Assembly (NCBI RefSeq): GCF_905397395.1
Contig: NZ_CAJPVH010000005.1
Location: 62,001 to 126,000, forward strand
From: Cupriavidus campinensis
GTDB taxonomy: Bacteria; Pseudomonadota; Gammaproteobacteria; Burkholderiales; Burkholderiaceae
Direction: 5' to 3'
Length of the DNA stretch: 64,000 nt
The position numbers were made by a program, and so were the translations under genes. This document shows, in pieces, positions 40,100 through 48,436 of the stretch. Position 1 is the stretch's first letter; each line of letters opens with the position of its first letter. The notes beneath the pieces were generated by a model that had not been told where the DNA came from, made no database searches, and worked only from the letters and a program-made list of their open reading frames with translations.

Positions 40100-40459
40100 G
40101 TGACCCGGGCCCCAGCCGTGCATGCCGGCGATTCGCTCTCCACCAGCGAACTGCTGCATCGCATCCGCGCCTGCGTGAAGGACGTCCGGCACGGCGCCCG
40201 GGGCGCGGACGACCGCGATCATGCGGTACAGCAGCGGCTGGAAAACCTGCTGCGCAACGCCATTGCCGCCCGGTCGATCTCGGAGATGGCCGTGGCGCTG
40301 GGCAGCGCGGCGGAGCTGCGCGTCTTTCCGGCCGAAGCCGACCTGGAGCGCTGCACCGAGGCCGTCAAGGCTTCCGGCGCCACCGTGCTGCGCGCGCTGA
40401 TCTGGACGGTGCGCCATCGCCACGCCCGGCATCTTGAGCAACTCAGGCGGCGCCGCTAG
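40100..40459 (+). CDS. Hypothetical protein in the acyl-CoA operon
   Basis: 119 residues from a GTG at 40100 preceded by CAGGGACAG. No family is recognised. It is Arg/Ala/His-rich, probably helical, with a basic C-terminus (RHRHARHLEQLRRRR), which could bind nucleic acid or be an artefact of codon bias. It lies 16 bp after the citryl-CoA lyase-like gene and just before a strong terminator, so it is the probable last gene of the operon. Confidence 0.5.
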   Translation: MTRAPAVHAGDSLSTSELLHRIRACVKDVRHGARGADDRDHAVQQRLENLLRNAIAARSISEMAVALGSAAELRVFPAEADLERCTEAVKASGATVLRALIWTVRHRHARHLEQLRRRR

Positions 40460-40481
40460 CCCTGTCCGCGCATCCAAAGTC

Positions 40482-40517
40482 AAAGCCCCCGCCACTCCAG
40501 GAGTTGCGGGGGCTTTT
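40482..40517 (+). terminator. Intrinsic terminator of the acyl-CoA dehydrogenase operon
   Basis: An 11-bp stem, AAAGCCCCCGC (40482-40492) with GCGGGGGCTTT (40506-40516), ending in TTTT. An inner ACTCC/GGAGT pairing extends it. It separates this operon from the convergent flavin reductase gene. Confidence 0.9.
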
Positions 40518-40548
40518 CTCTGCCGGGGCCGGCATCGGCCACGATCGT

Positions 40549-41163
40549 TCAATAAGGCCGATACAATTCCAGCCGCTTGCCGCTGTGCATGTAGTCCGCC
40601 CGGTAGCCGGCGCGCAGCACCGGGTCGGCCAGGAAGGTGTCGAACAGGCCATCGCGCAGATACGCGCGGCGGATATGCACGCCGGCCACCTGGCCCAGCA
40701 CCAGCCAGTGGTCGGTGCCGTCGCCGTTCAGGTCCTTGATCTCGCGCACATCCAGCAGCTTGCATTCCAGCACGGCCGGAGACGCCGCCACGTGCGGCGC
40801 GCGGATGGCACGCCCGGGCGCCGGCGCCACGCCACAGAGGCGGAATTCGTCGACGTGGGGGTCCACCGGCTCGGACGTGGCGTTCATCTTCTCGGCCAGT
40901 TCGCGGCTGACGAAGTTCCACGCGAACTCGCGCGTCGCCTCGATATTGCGCACGCTGTCCTTGTAGCCCTCGCTGGAGAACGCAATGATGTACGGATCGG
41001 AACACATTGCCGCGCAGAAGCTGTACGGCGCGAGGTTGGGGGTGCCGGCGGCGGTGAGGCTCGAAATCCAGCCGATGATGCGCGGCGCGACAATCGCCTT
41101 GAACGGGTCATGGGGCAGGCCGTGGCCGGCATCCGGGCGATAGAAATAGACGTCGTCTTCCAT
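40549..41163 (-). CDS. Flavin reductase-like, FMN-binding split-barrel protein
   Basis: 204 residues. The family pattern is AIVAPRIIGWISSLTAAGTPNLAPYSFCAAMCSDPYIIAFSS near the start, and EFAWNFVSRELAEKMNATSEP. Such proteins bind FMN and reduce it with NAD(P)H for a partner oxygenase, or act alone on other substrates. It follows the Bug gene by 95 bp on the same strand and could share its LacI-controlled promoter. No oxygenase partner is next to it, so its role in the pathway is uncertain. Confidence 0.87.
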   Translation of the reverse strand: MEDDVYFYRPDAGHGLPHDPFKAIVAPRIIGWISSLTAAGTPNLAPYSFCAAMCSDPYIIAFSSEGYKDSVRNIEATREFAWNFVSRELAEKMNATSEPVDPHVDEFRLCGVAPAPGRAIRAPHVAASPAVLECKLLDVREIKDLNGDGTDHWLVLGQVAGVHIRRAYLRDGLFDTFLADPVLRAGYRADYMHSGKRLELYRPY

Positions 41164-41258
41164 GGGGCAGTGGTGTGATTGAAGCAGAAATGCATCCGGC
41201 GGCGGACGCCCCTGACAGGGAAGCATCCGCCGCCGTCCTGGCAGGCAGGGCGCGTAGC

Positions 41259-42233
41259 TTAGTCCAGCTGGGCGCCCGAGGCCTTGACCTTCTCCACGGC
41301 CAGCGCCCGATCCTTGACCAGCGCCTTGGCGTATTCCTGGGGCGAGTCCAGCACGGGGTCCAGCGCGTACTTCTCGAGATTGTCACTGCGGAATTGCGGG
41401 TTCATGACCACCTTCTTCACGTCGGTATAGATCTTCTGGCGCAACGCCTCCGGTGTGCCACCCGGGGCCAGCAGGCTGAACGGGAAGCTGGCGTCGAGCT
41501 TCGGATACCCGGCCTCGGCAAACGTCGGCACACTCGGCAGGATCGAAGCCCGCTTGGCCCCGTTGATGCCCAACGCCTTGACCTTGCCGCCCAGCGCGAA
41601 CGGGCCGACCACGGAGCCCGCGCCAATCGTCACCTGGATGGTGCCGCCCATCACGTCCTGCAAGGCCGGCGCGAGCCCCTTGTATGGCACGTGGACCATT
41701 TCCAGCCCGTTCTCCTTGGCGAACCACGCCAGCGCGAGGTGAGTGGTATTGCCGATGCCCGCCGAGCCGTAGCTCACCTGGCCGGGATGGGCCTTCACAT
41801 AGGTCACGAAGCTGCGCAGGTCGGTTACCGGCAGCGACGGCGACACGGCGATCGCCATATTGGCCATGGCCACCCGCGTAATCGGCGACAGTTCCTTGAT
41901 CGGGTCGTACGGGAGCTTCTTGAACACATACAGGTTCAGGGTAGCGGCGGCATCGGTGGCCAGCAGCAGCGTGTAGCCATCGCCCGGCGACTTGGCCACC
42001 GCCGTGGCGCCGATGACCTCGTTGCCGCCCGGCCGGTTGTCTACCACCACCGGCTGGCCCCAGATGGTGGCCAGCTGCACTGACAATGCACGCGCCAGAT
42101 TGTCGACCGGCCCGCCTGCCGCGTAAGGCACCACCAGCCTGACCGGCTTGTGCGGCCAATCGGCCGTCTGTGCACCGGCACTGCCCGCGCAGCACACGGT
42201 CAGGATCGAAAAGAAGAGCTTCAAGCGTTTCAT
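41259..42233 (-). CDS. Bug-family (TctC-like) solute-binding protein under LacI control
   Basis: 324 residues. The signal peptide ends at GSAGAQTADWPHKPVRL. Family motifs are VRLVVPYAAGGPVDN, VVDNRPGGNEVIG, DGYTLLLATDAA, LPYDPIKELSPIT and HVPYKGLAPALQDVMGG. ATG 42233 has a GGGG site 6 bp upstream; the ATG at 42239 has none. A promoter with a LacI palindrome lies about 70 bp upstream, so this protein probably captures the substrate of the LacI-controlled pathway. No TctAB membrane partner is visible. Confidence 0.92.
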   Translation of the reverse strand: MKRLKLFFSILTVCCAGSAGAQTADWPHKPVRLVVPYAAGGPVDNLARALSVQLATIWGQPVVVDNRPGGNEVIGATAVAKSPGDGYTLLLATDAAATLNLYVFKKLPYDPIKELSPITRVAMANMAIAVSPSLPVTDLRSFVTYVKAHPGQVSYGSAGIGNTTHLALAWFAKENGLEMVHVPYKGLAPALQDVMGGTIQVTIGAGSVVGPFALGGKVKALGINGAKRASILPSVPTFAEAGYPKLDASFPFSLLAPGGTPEALRQKIYTDVKKVVMNPQFRSDNLEKYALDPVLDSPQEYAKALVKDRALAVEKVKASGAQLD

Positions 42234-42302
42234 GGTCATCCCCAGGGTGCTGGATCGAACCCGCAAGCCTAAACATATCCCGCTAGCCCGGTCCCGCTGT
42301 TT

Positions 42303-42347
42303 CGAAAACGTTTTCGGTACAGTAGGCCCAGCACCCTGGGGAGTCAA
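42303..42347 (-). promoter_or_regulatory. LacI-controlled promoter of the Bug gene
   Basis: Minus strand: -35 TTGACT (42342-42347), 17-bp spacer, -10 TACTGT (42319-42324), then the palindrome CGAAAACGTTTTCG (42303-42316). Same architecture as at 35294 and 36492. Confidence 0.83.
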
Positions 42348-42389
42348 TATCGATCTATGCGTTATCAGGGAAAATACGGGGGAATAGAA

Positions 42390-42405
42390 TCGATAACGTT
42401 TTCGA
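42390..42405. promoter_or_regulatory. Auxiliary LacI-type operator
   Basis: TCGATAACGTTTTCGA differs from the perfect palindrome by one base. It lies 43 bp upstream of the Bug gene -35 and between that promoter and the MarR gene stop; it may permit DNA looping between two operators. Confidence 0.6.
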
Positions 42406-42435
42406 TGTGATGTTTTCCTGCCGCACTGGCTAGCC

Positions 42436-42954
42436 CTAGTTGCCGGGCGCGTTGCCGGCAGGGTCTTCCAGTTGCAGCAGGATCTTGCGCAGGCTCCTGG
42501 CCACCGAAGAGCGCTCCGTAGGGGACAGGCAATCCAGCAACTGGTTGGCTTCCTTGAAATGCGCGGTGAGCACGGCGTCTGCCAGTTCCAGCCCCTGCTC
42601 GGTCAGCACCACCAGCGTGCCGCGCCGGTCGCTGGGATCGGGCTCCCGCCTCACCAGCCCGCGCTTTTCCACCCGGTCGATCCGCAGGGTCATGGCGCCG
42701 GATGACAGCAGCAGCGCCCGGGACAGCGCGCTGGGGTTCAGCGCATAGGGCGGCCCGGTGCGCCGCAGCGTGGCAATCATGTCGAACATGTCCCAGGTGA
42801 TGCCGTGAGGCGCCAGCCACCGCTCGGACGCCCTCATCGCCAGATCGCGAATCCGCAGGATGCGGCCCAGCACCAGCACGTGGTCCGTGACGAGATCAGG
42901 CCGCACGCGCGCCCACTCTTCATCGAATGTGTCTATCAAATCGTGTTTATCCAT
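42436..42954 (-). CDS. MarR-family transcriptional regulator
   Basis: 172 residues. The winged helix is MFDMIATLRRTGPPYALNPSALSRALLLSSGAMTLRIDRVEKRGLVRREPDPSDRRGTLVVLTEQG. Its promoter region is shared with the divergent ABC transporter operon and contains a perfect 9-bp-arm palindrome (42993-43014). It therefore probably represses that operon and itself, releasing on binding a ligand imported by the transporter. The ligand is not known. Confidence 0.92.
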   Translation of the reverse strand: MDKHDLIDTFDEEWARVRPDLVTDHVLVLGRILRIRDLAMRASERWLAPHGITWDMFDMIATLRRTGPPYALNPSALSRALLLSSGAMTLRIDRVEKRGLVRREPDPSDRRGTLVVLTEQGLELADAVLTAHFKEANQLLDCLSPTERSSVARSLRKILLQLEDPAGNAPGN

Positions 42955-42992
42955 ATAAGAAATTGTCTCGGGCGCTTGCTATCTTTGCGTAA

Positions 42993-43014
42993 AGTATCTT
43001 TATACAAAGATACT
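42993..43014. promoter_or_regulatory. MarR operator in the divergent promoter region
   Basis: Perfect 9-bp arms AGTATCTTT and AAAGATACT with a 4-bp spacer ATAC, 38 bp upstream of the MarR start and 39 bp upstream of the ABC operon start. The dyad overlaps plausible promoter elements for both directions (TTGCGT on plus and TTGTAT on minus). Confidence 0.8.
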
Positions 43015-43053
43015 AATGTTTGACTAACCCTACAAGGATACAAGGAGACTTCG

Positions 43054-43995
43054 ATGACGACACGCTTCCGGCTGCTGGTTTTCCTGCTGACCTGGCTGGC
43101 ATTCGCCCAACCGCCCACCGCGATGGCGCAAACCCCGGCCAGAACCAAGGTGCGCGTGGCGTCCGTGGTCTCGGCGGCATGGCTGCCGCTGTGGATTGCC
43201 AAGGACAAGGGCATGTTCGAGGCGCACGGGCTGGACGTGGACATCACCACCGTCCAGAACGTCTCCACCGTGGTCGGCGCGCTGGGCCGGCAGTTCGAGG
43301 TCTCCGGGTGCACGCCCATCGACATCATCAAGGCGCGGCTGCGGAAGCTCGATGTCGTGGGCATCGCGGGCAATACGCAGGAGCTGACGGCCAACCAGCA
43401 GATGCGGCTGGTGACCCGCGCCGACAGCCCGATCCGGGACCTGGCCGACCTCAAGGGGCAGGTCGTGGCCACGCCCTCGCTCAACGGGGTGATCCACATC
43501 GCCACGCTCAATGCGCTGCGGCAGCGCGGCGTGGACCCCAAGGCCGTCCGCTTCCAGGAGATGGCTTTCGCCAATATGGGCGACCAGCTGGCGGCGGGGC
43601 GCGTGGCGGCGGCGGAGATCGTCGAACCCTACGCCTCGGCGTCGATGAAGGTGGGCGTGCGTACCCTCGGCAACCCCATGCTCGGCGTGGCCGACCCGGT
43701 GATCCTGACCTGCTGGATGGCGAGCGGCCAGTGGGCCCGTGACAACCGGGGCGCCGTGGCGGCCTGGCGCGCCGCGCTCAACGACGCCATCCAGTACATC
43801 CAGAAGAACGACCAGGCGTCACGCGCGGTGCTGGCCAAGTGGACCCGCCTGCCCGATGCGGTGGCAGCCTCGGTCCATCTGCCGGCCTACACCACCCGCC
43901 TCGGCGATGCCGAGATCGACACCTGGATCCAGACCGCCGTCGCCGTCGGCGCCATCAACGAGAAAGCAAGCGCCATCGGCGCCAGCCTCAACTAG
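43054..43995 (+). CDS. ABC transporter substrate-binding protein (NitT/TauT type)
   Basis: 313 residues. A signal peptide ends at TAMAQTPART. The body matches SsuA/NMT1-like binding proteins: VRVASVVSAAWLPLWIAKDKGMFEAHGLDVDI, GGALGRQFEVSGCTPIDIIK-like selection region, DLKGQVVATPSLNG and a FANMGDQLAAGRVAAAEIVEPY segment. These bind sulfonates, nitrate-like anions, riboflavin or pyrimidine precursors. It begins the operon substrate-binding protein, ATPase, permease 1, permease 2, enoyl-CoA hydratase. The substrate is unknown; the hydratase suggests a carboxylate or CoA-route compound. Confidence 0.9.
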   Translation: MTTRFRLLVFLLTWLAFAQPPTAMAQTPARTKVRVASVVSAAWLPLWIAKDKGMFEAHGLDVDITTVQNVSTVVGALGRQFEVSGCTPIDIIKARLRKLDVVGIAGNTQELTANQQMRLVTRADSPIRDLADLKGQVVATPSLNGVIHIATLNALRQRGVDPKAVRFQEMAFANMGDQLAAGRVAAAEIVEPYASASMKVGVRTLGNPMLGVADPVILTCWMASGQWARDNRGAVAAWRAALNDAIQYIQKNDQASRAVLAKWTRLPDAVAASVHLPAYTTRLGDAEIDTWIQTAVAVGAINEKASAIGASLN

Positions 43996-44005
43996 TTCAC
44001 GACCT

Positions 44006-44779
44006 ATGAACGCATCGGTATTTTGCTGTGAGCAGGCGGAAGTCAGACTGACGTCGGCAAGTGGGGAGAAGACGATTCTCCAGGGCATCGACCTGAATAT
44101 CGGCCGGGGCGAGTTCCTCTGCATGGTGGGCGGCTCCGGCACGGGCAAGACCACCCTGCTGCGCGCGCTCGGCGGGTTCTGTGCGCCGACCGGCGGCGCC
44201 GTCTTCTATGAAGGTGCCGCCTTCAGCGGCCCGCCGGCGGGTGTGGTGACGGTGTTCCAGGACTACGGCAACGCGCTGCTGCCGTGGCGGACGGTGCGTG
44301 GCAACGTGGCGCTAGGCATCGAGGAGCAGGTCTCCGGCGCGGCACTGGACGACCGTATCGACGCCGCGCTGGCCATGGTCGGCCTGCAGCAGGCGGCCCG
44401 GGAGTATCCTGCCAAGCTGTCCGGCGGCATGCAGCAGCGACTGCAAATCGCCCGCGCACTGGCGCTGCAGCCCAAGGTGCTGCTGATGGACGAGCCGTTC
44501 GGGGCGCTGGACGCCATGACCAAGGCCAAGCTGCAGGACCAGCTCCGGCACATTCAGGCCAGCACTGGCGCCACCATCGTCTTCATCACACACGATGTGG
44601 ACGAGGCGGTGTATCTGGGGGATCGCGTCATCCTGCTCGCCGGCTCGCCGGGGCGGATTGCCTCGGAGCTGCGCCCTGCCCTGCCCGCCACGCGCGACCA
44701 GATTTCGACCAAGGAGATGCCCGAGTACCTCCACGCGCGTCATGAGCTGCTGGAGCGCCTGCACGGAGCGGCCCGATGA
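44006..44779 (+). CDS. ABC transporter ATP-binding protein
   Basis: 257 residues. Walker A is GGSGTGKTT, the Q-loop QDYGNALLPWRTV, signature LSGGMQQRLQIARAL, Walker B VLLMDEPFGALDA and the H-loop FITHDVDEA. This is the SsuB/TauB-type ATPase. It starts 10 bp after the binding-protein stop and overlaps permease 1 by 4 bp. Confidence 0.95.
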   Translation: MNASVFCCEQAEVRLTSASGEKTILQGIDLNIGRGEFLCMVGGSGTGKTTLLRALGGFCAPTGGAVFYEGAAFSGPPAGVVTVFQDYGNALLPWRTVRGNVALGIEEQVSGAALDDRIDAALAMVGLQQAAREYPAKLSGGMQQRLQIARALALQPKVLLMDEPFGALDAMTKAKLQDQLRHIQASTGATIVFITHDVDEAVYLGDRVILLAGSPGRIASELRPALPATRDQISTKEMPEYLHARHELLERLHGAAR

Positions 44780-45534
44780 CGCCCCGCCTCCCGCAAACGC
44801 GCCAATGGCTGCTCCCGGCGGCCCTCCTCGTGGCCTGGCAACTCGCGGCCACGGCCCAGGAGGGGCCCAGCATCCTGCCCTCGCCCGTGGAGATCGGCCA
44901 GACCCTGCTAGAGACGCTGGTCAGTGGCCGGCTGCCGGCCGATGCGCTGCATACCTTTGCCGCGGCCATCGCCAGCTGGGTGATCTGCCTGCTGATCGGC
45001 ATCCCGCTCGGCATGGCGCTCGGCAGCGCCGAGCGGCTGCGCGTCGCCCTGTCGCTCTTTATCGAGCTATTGCGGCCCCTGCCGGCCGTGGCGCTGATTC
45101 CGCTCGCCATCCTCGTGTTCGGCTTCTCCTGGCAGACCGAGATCACCGTCACGGTGTTCGCCAGCGTGTGGCCGCTGATCCTGGCCAGCCGGTCCGGCAT
45201 CGAACGGCTGCATCCGCGCATCCTCGAGGTGGTCAGCACGCTTCACCTGCGCCGCTGGCATGCGCTGCGCTGCGTGATCACGCCCGCTGCGTTCCGCCAG
45301 ATCCTCGTGGGCGCCAAGCTCAGCTTCAGCCTATGCCTGGTGGTCAGCGTGGTCGCCGAGATGGTTGGCAACCCAGCTGGACTGGGATGGGGGCTGGTCA
45401 GCGCCCAGGAGGCCATGCGCGCCAGCGAGACATTTGCCTATCTCTTCGCCATTGGCATCCTCGGCGTCTGCGCGAACTGCGCGCTGGACTTCGCCGTCAA
45501 GCATCTGTTTCCTGGACTGGCCCAGGGCAACTGA
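44776..45534 (+). CDS. ABC transporter permease 1
   Basis: 252 residues with about six helices. The cytoplasmic EAA-like loop is around RILEVVSTLHLRRWHALRCVITPAAFRQILVGAKLSFS. It is a BPD_transp_1 permease of the SsuC/TauC type. Its N-terminal helix begins at the start, and a LLRPLPAVALIPLAILVFG segment is typical of this branch. It pairs with permease 2 downstream. Confidence 0.92.
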   Translation: MTPRLPQTRQWLLPAALLVAWQLAATAQEGPSILPSPVEIGQTLLETLVSGRLPADALHTFAAAIASWVICLLIGIPLGMALGSAERLRVALSLFIELLRPLPAVALIPLAILVFGFSWQTEITVTVFASVWPLILASRSGIERLHPRILEVVSTLHLRRWHALRCVITPAAFRQILVGAKLSFSLCLVVSVVAEMVGNPAGLGWGLVSAQEAMRASETFAYLFAIGILGVCANCALDFAVKHLFPGLAQGN

Positions 45535-45547
45535 AAGGACTGTGCTC

Positions 45548-46303
45548 ATGAACAAGATGTCCCGTGGGCTGCTCAGCCTTGCCACGCCCATCGCCCTGCT
45601 CGGCGTCTGGGGGGCGCTGGGCGACCCTGCCTCGCCGGTGGCGCCGCCCCCGCAGACGTGGCTCACGCAGGCGGCCGTCATGCTGGCGGCGGGCGACCTG
45701 CAACTGGCGGTCCTCGCCACGCTGAAAACCGTGCTGCTTTCCACGCTGGTCGCCGGCATGGCCGGCACGGTGATGGGCGCCACGCTGGGCGCGCGCCGTG
45801 CCGTCTCCGACACCGTGGCGCCCACGCTCGAATTCCTGCGCTCGATCCCGCCGCCGACCATCGTCCCGGTGGCCATGCTGCTGATCGGCGCCGGCACCGG
45901 GCTGGATATCACGGTAGTCGCGTTGGCCACGGTCTGGCCGGTGATGCTCAACGTGCTGCAGGCGACGCGATCGATCCATCCCACACTGATCAGCACGGGC
46001 CACACGCTCAGGCTCTCGCCCTGGAGCCGGGTGCGGAACATCTACGTGCCGTGCATCCTGCCCGGCGTGATTGCCGGACTGCGCGTGGCGGCGCCGCTGG
46101 CGATCATCGTCGCCCTGCTGGTCGAGATGCTGGCCACGCGACCGGGCATCGGCCGCCTGCTGCTCACCGCCCAGCGGGACTTCGATGCCCCCGGCGTCTT
46201 TGCCCTGCTGCTCACCGTCGGCCTGATCGGCGTGGCGGTGAACGGGGCGTTCGAATGGCTGGAGCGATCTGCCGCGAGACGCCTGCCCAACGCCATGCGC
46301 TGA
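45548..46303 (+). CDS. ABC transporter permease 2
   Basis: 251 residues, a second SsuC/TauC-type permease with only moderate similarity to permease 1. It contains FLRSIPPPTIVPVAMLLIGAGTGLDITVV and the EAA-like region TRSIHPTLISTGHTLRLSPWSRVRNIYVPCILPGVIAGLRVAA. NitT/TauT importers normally use a homodimer of one permease; here two distinct genes suggest a heterodimeric channel. Confidence 0.92.
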   Translation: MNKMSRGLLSLATPIALLGVWGALGDPASPVAPPPQTWLTQAAVMLAAGDLQLAVLATLKTVLLSTLVAGMAGTVMGATLGARRAVSDTVAPTLEFLRSIPPPTIVPVAMLLIGAGTGLDITVVALATVWPVMLNVLQATRSIHPTLISTGHTLRLSPWSRVRNIYVPCILPGVIAGLRVAAPLAIIVALLVEMLATRPGIGRLLLTAQRDFDAPGVFALLLTVGLIGVAVNGAFEWLERSAARRLPNAMR

Positions 46304-46339
46304 GCCCCCCCAACAACCGGAACGGAACCCTTTGAATCC

Positions 46340-47125
46340 ATGTCCATCGACTTTCAGATCATCGACCACGCCATCGCCCACATCGTCATCGACCGCCCGG
46401 AACGCCACAACGCGCTCGACGTCGAGCACGACCGCGCACTGGCCGGCGCCTGGCAGCGTTTCAACGACGACCCGCAGCTAAAGGTCGCCGTGCTCTCCGC
46501 CCGGGGCGGCCGCGCCTTCTGCACCGGGGCCGATATTGGCGACTATCTCGCCTATCGGCGCGATCTCGCCGAGAGCGACGCGCCCACGTCGATCATCAGC
46601 TTTGGCGGCCTGACCGGCGCCGGCGACGTGTCCAAGCCGACCATCGCCGCTATCGACGGCATCTGTGTGGCCGGCGGGCTGGAACTGGCGCTGGCCTGCG
46701 ACATCCGCCTCGCCACGCCCGAATCGACTTTCGCTTTGCCGGAGGTCCGGCTGGGGATTCTTCCCGGCGGTGGTGGCACCCAGCGGCTGGCAAAGGTGGC
46801 GGGGATGGGTGTAGCCATGCGGATGATCCTGACCGGCGACACCTTCGATGCCAGCTTCGCCCTGAACCACGGGCTGGTGACCGAACTGGTGCCGAAGGCG
46901 GGACTGGAGGCAGCCGCGCTCAAGATCGCGCGCCAGATTGCCGGAAATGGTCCGCTGGCCGTCATCGCCGCGCGGCGCGCCGTGCTCGCCAGCCATGACC
47001 TCACGCTGGAGGCCGGGCTGTTCGAGGAATCGGCCTTGCAGCGGCTGCTGCTGCGCAGCCGCGACGCCCGCGAGGGCGCCACGGCATTCGTCGAGCGGCG
47101 ACCGGCCGCCTATATCGGAAGCTGA
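46340..47125 (+). CDS. Enoyl-CoA hydratase/isomerase family protein
   Basis: 261 residues. Oxyanion motif RAFCTGADIGDYL; first catalytic Glu region GGLELALACDIRLA; second STFALPEVRLGILPGGGGTQRLAKVAG. Both glutamates needed for hydration are in place, so a standard enoyl-CoA hydratase reaction is likely. It follows permease 2 by 36 bp on the same strand and is the last gene of the MarR-flanked operon, suggesting the imported compound is degraded through a CoA thioester. Confidence 0.9.
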   Translation: MSIDFQIIDHAIAHIVIDRPERHNALDVEHDRALAGAWQRFNDDPQLKVAVLSARGGRAFCTGADIGDYLAYRRDLAESDAPTSIISFGGLTGAGDVSKPTIAAIDGICVAGGLELALACDIRLATPESTFALPEVRLGILPGGGGTQRLAKVAGMGVAMRMILTGDTFDASFALNHGLVTELVPKAGLEAAALKIARQIAGNGPLAVIAARRAVLASHDLTLEAGLFEESALQRLLLRSRDAREGATAFVERRPAAYIGS

Positions 47126-47153
47126 CGCCGGCCGGTGAAGCACCGGCGCAGGG

Positions 47154-48425
47154 TCACTCGCGCCGGAGCTTCTCCACGGCGTCCGGGCTGACGGCCGGGG
47201 CGCTGTTGTTCCAGCTGGCGCGGATGAAGGTCAGCACCTCGGCGACGTCGCGGTCGCTCAGGATGGCGGCGTACTTCGGCATCGGATACGGCGCCGGAAT
47301 GCCGCGGATCACGAGGTCCGGCGTGCCGTGCAGCGTCACGTTGATCAGCGACGACGCATCGCGCTCCAGCACGTTCGGATTGCCAGCCAGCGGCGCGAGC
47401 AGGGGCGCAACGCCGCGCCCGTCCGCGCCGTGGCACTGCATGCAGTACGTGGCGTATAGCCGCGCGCCGGCGTTGCCAGCCGGGCGCTGCAAGGCCACCG
47501 TGGTCGTCCGGGCGTCGTACGCGTAAGGCGGAGCGCCGTTGCCACCCTGTGCCGGGAGCGACTTCAGGTAGGCGGCCATCGCCGCGAGATCGCCATCGGT
47601 CATCGCCTGCGTGCTGTTGTGGATGACCTCGGACATCGGCCCAAACGCCGTCGCGTGCCGGTTTGCCCCATCCTTCAGGAACCCCGCGATATCGGCTGCG
47701 CTCCAGCGCCCCAGCCCCACGTTGTGCTCGCCGGTCAGGTTCGAGGCGTACCAGCCATCGAGCAGCGCGCCGGCAAGGAACGCCTTGCCGCCCTCGTCCA
47801 GCGCCTTCTCCTGGAAGCCGACGCCACGCGGCGTGTGGCAGGAGCCGCAATGCCCCAGCCCCTGCACCAGATAGGCGCCGCGGTTCCACGCGGCGCCCTG
47901 GCCGGGCTTTTCCTTATAGACGGCCTTTTCGAGGAAGACGAGGTTCCAGAGCTTGAGCGGCCAGCGCATATTCATCGGCCAGCGGATGTCGGACGCCCGG
48001 TTGGCCTGCCGCACCGCCGGCACACCATGCATGAAATACGCGTAGAGCGCGGTCAGGTCGGCATCGTTGACCTTGGCGTAGGACGGATACGGCATGGCCG
48101 GATACAGGTTGTGGCCGTCCTTCGCCACGCCTTCGCGCATGGCACGGTTGAACGCCGCCTGCGTATAGCCGCCGATGCCGGTGGCCGGATCGGGCGTGAT
48201 ATTGGTGGTGTAGATGCGGCCCAGCGGCGTCGTCATCGGCAGCCCGCCCGCGAAGGGCTTGCCGCCCGGCGCCGAGTGGCAGGCCACGCAGTCGCCGAGC
48301 CTGGCCAGATACTCGCCGCGCGCGACCAGCGCCTGGTCCACCGCCGTGGCGGCCTGTGCGGGCGCCGCCCCGAACGCCAGCAGCGCGGTGCCGAGCAGCG
48401 CACCCGTGGATTTCAGCTTGTTCAT
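47154..48425 (-). CDS. Triheme cytochrome c subunit of a membrane dehydrogenase
   Basis: 423 residues. A signal peptide ends at APAQAAT. Three heme-binding motifs follow: CVACH, CGSCH and CMQCH, the layout of the cytochrome subunit of alcohol/aldehyde/gluconate dehydrogenases. Methionine ligands are likely in the loops ending NPMPK-like (PYPMPKYAAIL). It accepts electrons from the molybdenum enzyme encoded just upstream and passes them to a terminal oxidase or cytochrome. It starts 11 bp after the IorB-like stop. ATG 48425 is chosen; no strong ribosome site is seen. Confidence 0.93.
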   Translation of the reverse strand: MNKLKSTGALLGTALLAFGAAPAQAATAVDQALVARGEYLARLGDCVACHSAPGGKPFAGGLPMTTPLGRIYTTNITPDPATGIGGYTQAAFNRAMREGVAKDGHNLYPAMPYPSYAKVNDADLTALYAYFMHGVPAVRQANRASDIRWPMNMRWPLKLWNLVFLEKAVYKEKPGQGAAWNRGAYLVQGLGHCGSCHTPRGVGFQEKALDEGGKAFLAGALLDGWYASNLTGEHNVGLGRWSAADIAGFLKDGANRHATAFGPMSEVIHNSTQAMTDGDLAAMAAYLKSLPAQGGNGAPPYAYDARTTTVALQRPAGNAGARLYATYCMQCHGADGRGVAPLLAPLAGNPNVLERDASSLINVTLHGTPDLVIRGIPAPYPMPKYAAILSDRDVAEVLTFIRASWNNSAPAVSPDAVEKLRRE

Positions 48426-48436
48426 CGTTTCTGTGC

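Noticed and set aside
43739-44005. Upstream extension of the ABC ATPase
   Set aside because: The frame is open from 43739 but reads as shadow of the binding-protein gene; the ATPase domain begins at ATG 44006.
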